In this document: positions 1 through 7,604 of the stretch, one piece after another | Layout of the letters: the number at the start of each line of letters is the position of its first letter | Position numbering within the stretch: position 1 is the first letter of the stretch | Assembly (NCBI GenBank): GCA_022510625.1 | Contig: JAFLTD010000014.1 | Span: forward strand, 1 to 42,201 | Source: Lachnospiraceae bacterium | Lineage (GTDB): Bacteria > Bacillota > Clostridia > Lachnospirales > Lachnospiraceae | Length of the DNA: 42,201 nucleotides | Direction of reading: 5' to 3' | Made by a program: the position numbers and the translations under genes | The notes under the pieces: model-generated | The model's database searches: none | Seen by the model: only the letters and a program-made list of their open reading frames with translations | What the model was told of the DNA's origin: nothing

Positions 1-100
1 GTTCACGCCATTGTGTAATCGTGCTCCCTTCTCTCAATTCAGAAAAAAGCACATTAGAACCGTGATACCAAGTGCCCTCCGGATTAATTGTGATTTTCAT
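1..100 (-). CDS. Partial protein of unknown function, N-terminal 33 codons only
   Basis: The reading frame opens with ATG at 100, preceded by a strong AGGAGGA ribosome binding site at 107-113, and runs off the left edge of the window. The visible peptide begins MKITINPEGTWYHGSN. The W-Y-H-G-S pattern at residues 11-15 recalls the Y-H-G motif near the start of small ADP-ribosyltransferase-fold proteins, but 33 residues are too few to assign a family. It is transcribed away from the cupin gene's stop side by only 21 bases, so the cupin gene and this one are probably in one transcript. Confidence 0.6.
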   Translation of the reverse strand, partial: MKITINPEGTWYHGSNVLFSELREGSTITQWRE

Positions 101-121
101 GACTGATCCTCCTAAACCTAA

Positions 122-478
122 TCAATTCCCAAATCCTTTCGGAAACACCACTACCAAAAGCCACTTAAAAGCTTCCTTACCGTAGACGGCATGCGGCACA
201 TTGGCAGGCATGACCAGAGATTCTCCCGCACGGACTTCATACTTCTTGCCGCCTACCGTGTATTCTCCTACGCCTTCCAACACTGTCACAAACGCATCCC
301 CAACAGACTCATGGGTAGAAATCTCTTCACCTTGATCGAATGCAAACAAAGTGATACTGACCGCATCGTTCTGCGCCAGAGTCTTGCTGGCTATTTCACC
401 CGGTCTCACGGTAATTTGCTCAGCCAGATTTACGACTTCTTCTGCCGGAAAATTTTTGATGTACTGACTCATATTCAT
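122..478 (-). CDS. Small cupin-domain protein
   Basis: This 118-residue protein has the size and shape of a single-domain cupin, a small beta-barrel. Cupin motif 1 is visible at about residues 50-69 (GEEISTHESVGDAF followed by VLEG), and motif 2 at about 84-97 (GESLVMPANVPHAV). Motif 1 keeps one histidine and a glutamate in the metal-ligand region, and motif 2 keeps its histidine, so metal binding is possible but the ligand set is reduced. Such stand-alone cupins are usually annotated only by fold; the substrate cannot be read from sequence. The start at 478 has an AAAAGGGG ribosome binding site six bases upstream. It sits between the edge fragment and a metallo-hydrolase gene on the same strand. 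Confidence 0.85.
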   Translation of the reverse strand: MNMSQYIKNFPAEEVVNLAEQITVRPGEIASKTLAQNDAVSITLFAFDQGEEISTHESVGDAFVTVLEGVGEYTVGGKKYEVRAGESLVMPANVPHAVYGKEAFKWLLVVVFPKGFGN

Positions 479-562
479 TCTTACCCCTTTTCATAACTAT
501 CTGAATAATGCCTGTTCGCGCAGTTGATTCTTCCAATACAACAACATACTGTTATAATGAAT

Positions 563-1249
563 CTATTGATCACATAAAAAAGTTGCTGCTCCCACATCAT
601 ACTTCTTTATCTTCGTCCCAAAAATTTCTGCCTCGTACCCTTCTACTTCTCTGTTCATAACTCGAAGAGCGCCTTCATGTAAAGAATCAATGAGCTCCGG
701 TCCGACAGGAAATGTCCCATGAGAAGGATAGATGGTATCAAAACGGTCTTTATACTTCTCCAGTTTTTCAAGACTGAGCAGATATGCATGCATTTCCCTC
801 TGAACACCAAACATAAAAATATTTCCGTCCTGAACGGGATCGCCGCTGATGAGCACTTTATTGTTCTTGTCCAGCGCTGCAATACTTCCCGGCGTATGTC
901 CCGGAAGTGTGATGATTTCTATCTCACGACCACCGAGATCAATCATATCTCCATCGGAAACAGGAATGATCGTTCCTGTCTTTTTATTGGTATTATAATA
1001 ATTGGAGGCTTCCGCAGGATTCATATAAAAGGAGTCAAATTCTTCATTGCTCCCAACATGATCCATATCAGCATGTGTGTTTAACAGTTCTATCGGAAGA
1101 TCCACAAGACCTTCGGCTATCTCCTTAGCGTTATGTACCTGCATCCCGCTGTCAATGAGTAAAGCCTTATTATCTCCCGCCAGCAAAAAGAACCTTACAC
1201 CCTCTTCTTCAATCCGCCAAGTGTTCTCGTTAATACTTATAATTTCCAT
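563..1249 (-). CDS. MBL-fold metallo-hydrolase
   Basis: A 228-residue metallo-beta-lactamase-fold hydrolase. The zinc-binding signature is THADMDHVGS at about residues 58-67 (H-x-D-x-D-H, a variant of the usual H-x-H-x-D-H in which the first pair is H-A-D). It is followed by LPGHTPGS at about 112-119, the metal-bridging aspartate in SGDPVQDG near 132, and a last histidine in PSHGTF near 174. The family covers many hydrolases (glyoxalase II-like, lactonase-like) and the substrate cannot be inferred. I prefer ATG at 1249 because an AGAGGTG ribosome binding site lies just upstream; a GTG at 1258 lies inside that site and is a poor start. It is followed on the same strand by the cupin gene after about 85 bases. 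Confidence 0.88.
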   Translation of the reverse strand: MEIISINENTWRIEEEGVRFFLLAGDNKALLIDSGMQVHNAKEIAEGLVDLPIELLNTHADMDHVGSNEEFDSFYMNPAEASNYYNTNKKTGTIIPVSDGDMIDLGGREIEIITLPGHTPGSIAALDKNNKVLISGDPVQDGNIFMFGVQREMHAYLLSLEKLEKYKDRFDTIYPSHGTFPVGPELIDSLHEGALRVMNREVEGYEAEIFGTKIKKYDVGAATFLCDQ

Positions 1250-1310
1250 TTTATACACCTCTTTCTTATAGTGATGAAATTATTACGGATATTCATTCAT
1301 ACTTATAAAA

Positions 1311-1805
1311 TTATAAATCAACTGAAACAAAGTGCTTAATTTCTTTGCTGTCCTCCAAAATAATCGGTATCAATTCCAAGGGATAGACTTTCAATCCGTT
1401 TCTCAATTCATCCAACGGCACCCAACAGAAATCCAGATCGACCCGTCTGTTATCCAGTTCGTCATACCCCGGAAATGTACCGTCCATGGGAATTGAACTT
1501 TCATCGCACAAGTGCACCTTATAATAAAGGCATATTTGATGGCAGGGCTTGTTGTCCCACCACGGGAAGAAAATCTCGCTCACTGCCAGTAAATTACCTA
1601 CTTCAATATCTGCATGCAATTCTTCTTGATATTCTCTTCTTAAGGTCTCCCGCGACGTTTCCATATTCGATACATGTCCGCCAATAATCGCATAATCATC
1701 ATCTTTGGGTTTTTGTAAAAGGATCCTATCGTTATGTATCAAAACCCCGCCTACACGATACGAAAATATAAAATCGTCTGTTTGAAAGAGAATATCTTTT
1801 CCCAT
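1311..1805 (-). CDS. Nudix hydrolase
   Basis: A protein of about 164 residues with a clear Nudix box: a glycine-histidine start, five residues, E, seven residues, then RE-Y-Q-EE at about residues 43-65 (GHVSNMETS then RREYQEELHAD). The usual G after EE-x is replaced by H, a mild deviation. Nudix enzymes cleave nucleoside diphosphates linked to another group, and the substrate here is unknown. I chose ATG at 1805 because GGTGGGG lies at good spacing upstream; the alternative GTG at 1817 overlaps that site. The gene begins just past the stop of the methyltransferase gene (1827), so the two are probably co-transcribed. Confidence 0.88.
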   Translation of the reverse strand: MGKDILFQTDDFIFSYRVGGVLIHNDRILLQKPKDDDYAIIGGHVSNMETSRETLRREYQEELHADIEVGNLLAVSEIFFPWWDNKPCHQICLYYKVHLCDESSIPMDGTFPGYDELDNRRVDLDFCWVPLDELRNGLKVYPLELIPIILEDSKEIKHFVSVDL

Positions 1806-1826
1806 AAATAACCCCACCCTACATAT

Positions 1827-2603
1827 TTATTTCCTCACTGCCCGAACCGCTACATAGGCGTTCATATATTTATCAATTAAACCGCCGCCATCGCAATCTT
1901 CGTAAATATCTGTAATTTCAAACCCCGCTTTAATCAGTTCTCCGATTTGCTCTGTCAGTGTGTGACTAAAGGCAAGCGGCATCTGCATGTTCTGCTTTTG
2001 CTCTAACTCTTCTTGTGACAAGTCTTTTAGCGGATTAAAAGGTAAGGGATGTCTTGAAATTAAAACATCTTCCTTTTTAAAATCAGGTTCAAACAAAAAC
2101 AATTCTTCTTTTACAAACGCCATCATTAATATCCCACCGGATTTGATGACTCGTGCGCATTCTTTCCACATCGGTAAAATATCTTCAATGTAGCAGTTGG
2201 ATATGGGATTAAAAATCATATCAAAAGAACTGTCTGCAAACGGAAAAGGTTTGGACAAATCTGCTTTGACAATATTGATATCATATTCCTCTCGCTCCAT
2301 GACATATTTTTCATTGGCAAGCTGATTGTCCGAAAAGTCAGTTACTGTCACTTTTGCTCCATGCGCAGCGAACACCGGACATTGTTGACCGCCTCCGCAA
2401 GCCAATGCAAGAACATCAGCATCCTTTAATGGTGGAAACCATTCTCTTGGGACCATTTTAGCTCCCGCGAGCGAAACATTCAACACTCCGTTCTTCGCCG
2501 CTATATAATCCTCATGGCTGATGACTGTTGTCTTGTCAACAAGACATTCGTTTATATTATCCCATGTGGCGGAATTATAATTTGTATAATCATTTTTATT
2601 CAT
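1827..2603 (-). CDS. Class I SAM-dependent methyltransferase
   Basis: A protein of 258 residues with a Rossmann-type SAM-binding domain. Motif I reads VLALACGGGQQCPVFAAHGA at about residues 61-80, with an acidic strand end (TVTDFS) a few residues later. A motif II-like stretch (MIFNPISNCYIEDI) and the post-motif stretch KSGGILMMAF follow. This layout is typical of small-molecule methyltransferases of the UbiE/Methyltransf_11 type, and the acceptor is unknown. The start at 2603 is chosen over 2633 because AAGGTGAAAG lies directly upstream. The neighbours are a nucleotidyltransferase upstream and a Nudix gene downstream. Confidence 0.88.
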   Translation of the reverse strand: MNKNDYTNYNSATWDNINECLVDKTTVISHEDYIAAKNGVLNVSLAGAKMVPREWFPPLKDADVLALACGGGQQCPVFAAHGAKVTVTDFSDNQLANEKYVMEREEYDINIVKADLSKPFPFADSSFDMIFNPISNCYIEDILPMWKECARVIKSGGILMMAFVKEELFLFEPDFKKEDVLISRHPLPFNPLKDLSQEELEQKQNMQMPLAFSHTLTEQIGELIKAGFEITDIYEDCDGGGLIDKYMNAYVAVRAVRK

Positions 2604-2640
2604 AATACTTTCACCTTGAAAACTCTTTCTCAAAAATAAC

Positions 2641-3408
2641 TTAAATCTGCCTCATTGCTTTCTCTATGTCTGCTAACATCCTATCCGCAAATGCTTTTCC
2701 GCTCTCTTTCTCTACCACCATCTCCCGATCCGTTTGATAGCATATTAATGCATCTGAAATAATAGGCGTATATGCAACGGGCAGATGTTCCATTGCCCAC
2801 CGGGCACCTTCCTGCTTGGACAGACACAGTCCGTCTCTGCAAAAAGCCAACACTCTGCATAAATTTAGTGTTATGTACATTGGCTCTTCCGAAATCTCTT
2901 CCCGCGCCTCCCGCACATCTTCCCAAATGCTGTCGATATAATCTTTCCGCGGAACTTCTCCGAAAACATTTTCAATTTCTTCTCCATATAATGTAACGCC
3001 GTATTGCCGAATGATCGTAAAATGCGCCGCCAGATCTTTGTCATCACCCTTCATGTTTTGCACATAATCCTGCGGATTATCATGAAACCACTGTAAATGT
3101 GCAGGTGAAAAATGCAGTTCAAACGGCGTCGGATATACAAAGGGATTGCAATATTGTCTGAGTACGATACTCATCTCCAATCCTTTTGCGGGTGCTTGTT
3201 GATTTAGGGCTACAACCCGTTCCATAAACTTTACTTTCTGTTCGTCGGAAATGTTGTCCTTAATTATAATGATAAGATCAATATCACTCTTTTCGGGATT
3301 AAAACATCCCATAGCCAAGGACCCGTGCAAGTAAATTCCTGTCAACTGTTCTCCGATTATTTCTTTCGCTGCGGCGATAAAAGCATCTATAATGTTTTGG
3401 TACGGCAT
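2641..3408 (-). CDS. Nucleotidyltransferase, aminoglycoside adenylyltransferase-like
   Basis: A 255-residue protein with an N-terminal nucleotidyltransferase domain. The hallmark G-S-x(n)-D-x-D is present as YLHGSLAMGCF, then SDIDLIIII, around residues 27-49, with metal-binding aspartates in SDID. The C-terminal half is helical with the pattern of the DUF4111 domain found in AadA/ANT(9)-type enzymes (TLNLCRVLAFCRDG, then SKQEGARWAM). The family includes streptomycin/spectinomycin adenylyltransferases, but chromosomal homologues are often not resistance genes. ATG at 3408 has AAGGGAGAG upstream and is preferred to the GTG at 3441, which would overlap the upstream gene. It lies 25 bases after the S51-like gene. 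Confidence 0.82.
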   Translation of the reverse strand: MPYQNIIDAFIAAAKEIIGEQLTGIYLHGSLAMGCFNPEKSDIDLIIIIKDNISDEQKVKFMERVVALNQQAPAKGLEMSIVLRQYCNPFVYPTPFELHFSPAHLQWFHDNPQDYVQNMKGDDKDLAAHFTIIRQYGVTLYGEEIENVFGEVPRKDYIDSIWEDVREAREEISEEPMYITLNLCRVLAFCRDGLCLSKQEGARWAMEHLPVAYTPIISDALICYQTDREMVVEKESGKAFADRMLADIEKAMRQI

Positions 3409-3433
3409 TTTGTAGCTCTCCCTTAATTGAAAT

Positions 3434-4042
3434 TCACGCACGACATTCGATTACTTCTTCGCCATCAATAATAACGCCATCACCGTCATTTAACCGAATA
3501 ACTATAGTATTATGCTCTTTTTCATAAGCACTGCACTTTTCTTCAAACTGCTCAAATCTTGTGATGAACTTATTGTAATGGGGCAAAACTTCGACTTTTG
3601 TCAATGCAAGAGCATTTAAATCAGTTAAGCCAATAAAATTCATTTCCGGCGAATAGCCATTTACCAATTCAAGTGTGGGACTAAATACAAATGCTGCTGC
3701 ACTCCAACCAATTAAAATTTTCTTCTCCGCAAAATCTTTCAATATATCTGTGGCATTACTTTGTCTAATTGCATGCAACAAATAAAATGGATTACCGCCT
3801 ATAAATTCTAAAACATCATAGTTCAGTAATAGTTCTGGTGATTGATTATCCAAATCAAAAGTGTCTACCACTAAATTTAGTGATTCCAATTCTTTGATAC
3901 ACCTCTGAACATGATAATTCTTTTCTTTATATTCGTTGTCAGCCGTAACTACTAATGCAGCAGTTTTACAATCAACAACTCTTTCCTTCACAAAGGACAA
4001 CAGTTTATTACTTGATAAACCGTTAGAGCATAATACAACCAT
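3434..4042 (-). CDS. Peptidase S51 / type 1 glutamine amidotransferase-like protein
   Basis: A 202-residue protein of the peptidase S51 (dipeptidase E, cyanophycinase-like) superfamily. The glycine-rich loop FIGGNPFYLL lies at about residues 78-87 and the nucleophile elbow ILIGWSAAAFVFSP at about 110-123, with serine at the position of the catalytic residue. The usual G-x-S-A-G has A in place of the last G. The family hydrolyses N-terminal aspartyl dipeptides or acts on related substrates in the cytoplasm. ATG at 4042 has GGGGAGAG upstream. It lies 25 bases before the nucleotidyltransferase start, so the two are likely co-transcribed. Confidence 0.8.
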   Translation of the reverse strand: MVVLCSNGLSSNKLLSFVKERVVDCKTAALVVTADNEYKEKNYHVQRCIKELESLNLVVDTFDLDNQSPELLLNYDVLEFIGGNPFYLLHAIRQSNATDILKDFAEKKILIGWSAAAFVFSPTLELVNGYSPEMNFIGLTDLNALALTKVEVLPHYNKFITRFEQFEEKCSAYEKEHNTIVIRLNDGDGVIIDGEEVIECRA

Positions 4043-4138
4043 TTTTACTCTCCCCTGAATCTTGATCTTCAGTCAAATATTTCAAAACATCCATTGGTGT
4101 TTCAATCCCCGCGTCTTTTGCTATCTGTCCATTATCCT
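4023..4138 (-). pseudogene. Possible gene remnant or very small ORF
   Basis: Between the HAD gene and the S51 gene a minus-strand frame free of stops from 4138 to 4023 reads like a real protein tail (DNGQIAKDAGIETPMDVLKY, then LTEDQD). It has no convincing ATG and is bounded upstream by a stop. It overlaps the first 20 bases of the S51 gene in another frame. I read it as the 3' end of a decayed gene, less likely as a leader peptide starting at a TTG. Confidence 0.3.
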
Positions 4139-4177
4139 TCAACTCTCAATTTCTCTCTTGTGCCTAAGAAATGCTTA

Positions 4178-4876
4178 TCATTCTGTATCAACAATACTTA
4201 ACAAATCCGCCAGTGAACATATTTCATTCTTTTGCCCATAGTTTTTCACGATGCTGTCCCTATTGATAAGAACCGAATATGCTCCCGCATCATTTGCACA
4301 AATAATATCCTTTTCCTCGTCTCCGACAAATATCATCTCCGAAAAATCAATCTGCATTTTTTCAGCTAACATCTCCAAACCTTTTGTGCTCGGTTTTCTG
4401 AATCCTACATCGTTCGATGTAAGAGGATAATCTATGTATTTTCTTATGGGTGCTATATCCTCCAGCGCATATATATTATCCATGCCATATGCGACATCGG
4501 ACAGTGTACCTGTCATGACACCTTTATCAACAAGCGTTTTCAATGTCTCTTCAATCTCAGGATATAAAGAAACATCCTGTCTGAAATAAGAGAAGAAATA
4601 ATGTTTTACCTGTTCGACATCTTCTTTTGACAAACCGGCACCGTCTGCAATCTCCGTAAAGATCTGCACAGACGATGCCTCTTGTATTCTGGGATTAATC
4701 CTTGTATTGTATTTGGTCAGCACATCACCGATATGCAGATACTGGTCTTCCGAAAAGTGATAACCGCACTGATCCGCAACATACTGAAATGCCGGTCGAT
4801 ATAACTTAGACCAATTCAATGGAGTTTTGTATTGCACCAAAGTTCGGCCAATATCAAAGATGACTGCTTTATGCAC
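4178..4876 (-). CDS. HAD-superfamily phosphatase
   Basis: A 232-residue haloacid dehalogenase-like hydrolase. Motif I is FDIGRTLVQ near residues 7-15: the nucleophile Asp8 is present, but the second aspartate of the usual D-x-D is G, as in dehalogenase or phosphonatase-like members. Motif II is probably GTLSDV near 124, motif III is a lysine in FRKPSTKG near 159, and motif IV is VGDEEKDIICANDAG near 201-215. An alpha-helical cap domain occupies about residues 15-95. It probably removes a phosphate or halide from a small metabolite, with the substrate unknown. Its start overlaps the end of the MerR gene by eight bases, which suggests translational coupling with that regulator. Confidence 0.88.
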   Translation of the reverse strand: MHKAVIFDIGRTLVQYKTPLNWSKLYRPAFQYVADQCGYHFSEDQYLHIGDVLTKYNTRINPRIQEASSVQIFTEIADGAGLSKEDVEQVKHYFFSYFRQDVSLYPEIEETLKTLVDKGVMTGTLSDVAYGMDNIYALEDIAPIRKYIDYPLTSNDVGFRKPSTKGLEMLAEKMQIDFSEMIFVGDEEKDIICANDAGAYSVLINRDSIVKNYGQKNEICSLADLLSIVDTE

Positions 4877-5597
4877 TGATATTCCCTCCGTAGATTTCTA
4901 CGCAAAACCCGTGATGCCCGCAGTTTGTGCAGGTGAGTTTCCGTGTATTGGGTGTATGCCTTGCCCAAAACATTTGTTTAAAAGCAGGTTTGAACACCTC
5001 ATGACACTGAGGGCAAATATAAGCTACCCGTCTATAATAATACCTGCTGATCCAAACTCCGAAAACAATATCCATCACCAACCACAAGACGAAGGGCAGC
5101 CAAATTCCCTTGACAATCCACAGGACAATGGCGGCAATCTCGATAACATTGATCGGGATACCCACGCCCAATATTACCATGCGGACCTTCTTCAGTTTCT
5201 TCTTGTTTTCCATAATATACGCTATATCACCAATGGATTCGACGGAAATATTCTCTACATCCTTGAGTCCCCGCTTCAACTCTTCCAATTTGTTCAACTT
5301 AGTCTGGTCTTTGCTGATCTTGTCTCGAAGCTCTTTCTCCTGCTGATCGAGCAGCAACAAAATGACACTGCTTGAATCCGGTTCGGACAGCAGTTGGGTA
5401 ATAGAATCAATCGGCAGCCCCAGTTCCCGCAGAAAACATATGATCTGCATCATTTTCAGATCTTCCTCCGAGTACAGCCGACGTCCGCCCTCGCTGAGTT
5501 TGCTCGGCACAAGAAGTCCGCGGGTATCGTAATACTGAACGGTTCTGACGGTGACTCCGCAGAGCTTTGCAATCTCTCCGGTCGTGTATTCTGACAT
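4869..5597 (-). CDS. Membrane-anchored MerR regulator with C-terminal zinc ribbon
   Basis: A 242-residue regulator with three parts. Residues 1-70 are a MerR winged helix (YTTGEIAKLCGVTVRTVQYY), followed by a dimerisation coiled coil at about 75-115. Two hydrophobic segments follow at about 138-161 and 165-187. The C-terminus is a zinc-ribbon-like domain with CPQC at 195-198 and CTNC at 223-226. The protein should therefore sit in the membrane with its DNA-binding domain in the cytoplasm, perhaps sensing membrane state or metal. It starts after a GGAGGTG ribosome binding site and overlaps the HAD gene by eight bases. A MerR-type promoter with a 19-bp spacer lies directly upstream, so it is probably autoregulated. 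Confidence 0.88.
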   Translation of the reverse strand: MSEYTTGEIAKLCGVTVRTVQYYDTRGLLVPSKLSEGGRRLYSEEDLKMMQIICFLRELGLPIDSITQLLSEPDSSSVILLLLDQQEKELRDKISKDQTKLNKLEELKRGLKDVENISVESIGDIAYIMENKKKLKKVRMVILGVGIPINVIEIAAIVLWIVKGIWLPFVLWLVMDIVFGVWISRYYYRRVAYICPQCHEVFKPAFKQMFWARHTPNTRKLTCTNCGHHGFCVEIYGGNISA

Positions 5598-5622
5598 AGC
5601 TCTTCACCTCCTTACACTGCGA

Positions 5623-5653
5623 ATCTTACATCATCACGCAGCGTAACAAGCAA
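5623..5653 (-). promoter_or_regulatory. MerR-type promoter/operator with 19-bp spacer
   Basis: Read on the minus strand there is a -35 TTGCTT (5648-5653), a 19-base spacer and a -10 TAAGAT (5623-5628). The spacer contains the dyad TTACGC-T-GCGTGA. An over-long 19-base spacer with a central dyad is the known architecture of promoters activated by MerR-family proteins through DNA twisting. It sits about 25 bases upstream of the membrane-anchored MerR gene. Confidence 0.62.
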
Positions 5654-5672
5654 CACCTTATGCAGGGGATCT

Positions 5673-6272
5673 TTACTTTTCAATTTTCCAAATCAATTTT
5701 ATATTCTGATTATGGTCTTTCTCATAGTCTTCTTTCAGAATGGAATAATACACCTCGTCCACAATACCCTGGTTGTTCTTTCCGCTGGCTCGCAAAGTTC
5801 CTTCGCGAAGCATTCCTATTTTTTGCATGACTCTTCCGGACTTAGGATTGTTTTTATCGTGATACGCAGCTATTCTGTTAAATCCGATCTCATTAAACAA
5901 ATATTGCAAAACTGCTCTTGCCGCTTCCGGCATGATTCCCTGTCCCCACCATCGTTTTCCAATACACCATCCGATTGCAGCGGATGCTGTTTTTTCGTCA
6001 TATTTAACCACTCCAAGACTGCCGATCGGTTCCCCAATCGTTTTCAACACAATAGCCCAATTATAGAAATCCGGATTGGCATAATTTTGAATCCATCCTT
6101 CTATAACACTGCGGGTCACATTCACATCCGCATGTGTCGGCCATGGCAGATATTGGGTAACTTCGTCATCGGATGCCCAATTCTTATACATTGCTTCGGC
6201 ATCCTCCATTGTAAACCTTCTGAGAATGAGCCTGTCTGTTAGGATTTTGACCGTTCCATCGTGCTTCATCAT
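5673..6272 (-). CDS. GNAT-family N-acetyltransferase (RimJ/RimL-like)
   Basis: A 199-residue acetyltransferase of the RimJ/RimL type. It begins with the usual TDRLILRRFTMEDAEAMYKN at about residues 11-30. It has the acetyl-CoA loop GKRWWGQGIMPEAARAVLQY at about 119-138 and the conserved end motif NNPKSGRVMQKIGM at about 160-173. These enzymes transfer acetyl from acetyl-CoA to the amino group of a protein or small molecule; the target is not readable here. The start at 6272 (or the adjacent ATG at 6269) follows a GGAGGA ribosome binding site. It is separated by about 50 bases from the LD-carboxypeptidase gene upstream. Confidence 0.9.
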   Translation of the reverse strand: MMKHDGTVKILTDRLILRRFTMEDAEAMYKNWASDDEVTQYLPWPTHADVNVTRSVIEGWIQNYANPDFYNWAIVLKTIGEPIGSLGVVKYDEKTASAAIGWCIGKRWWGQGIMPEAARAVLQYLFNEIGFNRIAAYHDKNNPKSGRVMQKIGMLREGTLRASGKNNQGIVDEVYYSILKEDYEKDHNQNIKLIWKIEK

Positions 6273-6324
6273 ACCATCCTCCTACGAATACTTTAATCCA
6301 CGCATTTACTGCACTGTATCACCC

Positions 6325-7155
6325 TTAGTCGAAAGAATATTCTCTCCCGATCACAATCGCTCTGGCATCCGTTTCATGTCCGATATACCGGGTTGCCGCT
6401 ATCGGAAGCGTGGCCGGAACAATCGATTGAACCAACTCCGCCATAGTCGGAATAAGCTGCTTATGCTCCATCTCGGAAAATGTTCCAAGTAAAATGCCGT
6501 TCACCTGTTCAAACACACCCATCTGTTTCAGCTGGTGTAAATAAGTCGTCATCTTCATGACCCCTCCGCTGCATGCCTCCAACAGAAGAACAGCACCTTT
6601 CAATTTCGGCCAAAACGGTGTCCCCGCAAGCTTTAAAAAACAGCGGATATTGCCGCCCAGCACTCTGCCCCTCATGGCATCTCCGCGCAGAAAATGACAA
6701 TCCAAATCCTCTGCGCTCACATTACCCGGCAATACGTGTTCCCTAAAATATATCCGTTCCACTTCCGCGTCATCGTATAGTAAATTCCGTACCTGAAAGT
6801 TAATCGTCTCACATCCGGTCTGTGTATAAATCGCATTCAAAACCGTAGTCAGATCACTATATCCGCAAAACGTCGCCCTGCTCTCACGGATTGTGTCGTA
6901 ATCCAATTCTGACAATACAGAATTAGCAATATCTCCGCCCGAAACATCAAATAAGAAGTTCATCTCAGGATCGCGAAAATATTCCATCAAATCCTGTGCT
7001 TTGTTTTGCTCCGTAAGATTCTCAAATCGTTCAAACAGATAAGGACTAACCACGACTTCAAGGCCCTCTTTTTCCAAAAGCATTTTCAATTGTTTTATAT
7101 CGTCTTGTTGATATAATAGCATCGGGTCTGAACAGGCAACAAGTGCTGCTTTCAT
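6325..7155 (-). CDS. LD-carboxypeptidase family protein (peptidase S66, MccF-like)
   Basis: A protein of about 276 residues with the S66 serine peptidase layout. The nucleophile elbow is CGYSD with Ser100, the glutamate is in LLLEACSGG (Glu193), and the histidine is in YIGHETDA (His260), giving the family's Ser-Glu-His triad. Members include cytoplasmic LD-carboxypeptidases that trim murein tetrapeptides during recycling, and MccF-type enzymes that give immunity to microcin C-like peptide-nucleotides. I prefer ATG at 7155 (MKAALVA) because AGAGAGGT is at better spacing than for the ATG at 7161. It follows the XRE-AbrB regulator by about 14 bases, so it may be its target and co-transcribed. 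Confidence 0.87.
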   Translation of the reverse strand: MKAALVACSDPMLLYQQDDIKQLKMLLEKEGLEVVVSPYLFERFENLTEQNKAQDLMEYFRDPEMNFLFDVSGGDIANSVLSELDYDTIRESRATFCGYSDLTTVLNAIYTQTGCETINFQVRNLLYDDAEVERIYFREHVLPGNVSAEDLDCHFLRGDAMRGRVLGGNIRCFLKLAGTPFWPKLKGAVLLLEACSGGVMKMTTYLHQLKQMGVFEQVNGILLGTFSEMEHKQLIPTMAELVQSIVPATLPIAATRYIGHETDARAIVIGREYSFD

Positions 7156-7169
7156 CTGCATATACCTCT

Positions 7170-7604
7170 CTATTCCCTCGCATTCTCCGCGCTTTGCCGT
7201 ATCATATCCGCCATTTGCAGGAAGTTGTCTGATTTCAGCAGCGCAATTCCCTGTGATTCATCCCCGAGTACCACCACTTGATCCCCTGCATTGATCGAGA
7301 ATAATTTTCTTGCTTTAGCGGGAATTACAATCTGCCCTTTGTCACCCACCGTGACCACACCGAAAAGATGCTTGCCTTTCGGCGGAACTCCGACGCCCCA
7401 ATTTGACTCTGATTCATAGTTCGCCAAATCATCGAGGGAAACCTCAAAAATCTCTGCCAACAACCTGCACTTTTCCAAGTCCGGCACTGTCTCACCGGCC
7501 TCCCATTTTGCAATCGCCTGCCTTGTCACACCGACCTTTTCCGCAAGGTCCTCCTGAGAAAACCGATGATATTTCCTTAACTGAATCAGATTATCTTTAA
7601 ACAT
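7170..7604 (-). CDS. XRE helix-turn-helix / AbrB-type swapped-hairpin fusion regulator
   Basis: A 144-residue DNA-binding protein with two different DNA-binding folds in tandem. Residues about 5-60 form an XRE/Cro helix-turn-helix (FSQEDLAEKVGVTRQAIAKW, then PDLEKCRLLAEIF). Residues about 80-125 form a SpoVT/AbrB hairpin (VTVGDKGQIVIPAKARKLF, then INAGDQVVVLGD). Such fusions are known in Clostridia and act as dimeric repressors. The start follows GGAGGAGAG. The gene overlaps the 3' end of the acyltransferase gene by eight bases and precedes the LD-carboxypeptidase gene closely, suggesting a three-gene operon. Confidence 0.9.
   Translation of the reverse strand: MFKDNLIQLRKYHRFSQEDLAEKVGVTRQAIAKWEAGETVPDLEKCRLLAEIFEVSLDDLANYESESNWGVGVPPKGKHLFGVVTVGDKGQIVIPAKARKLFSINAGDQVVVLGDESQGIALLKSDNFLQMADMIRQSAENARE

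Noticed and set aside
4827-5375. Plus-strand ORF of 182 codons opposite the MerR and HAD genes
   Set aside because: It overlaps two supported genes, has low-complexity repeats from antisense codons and no ribosome binding site.
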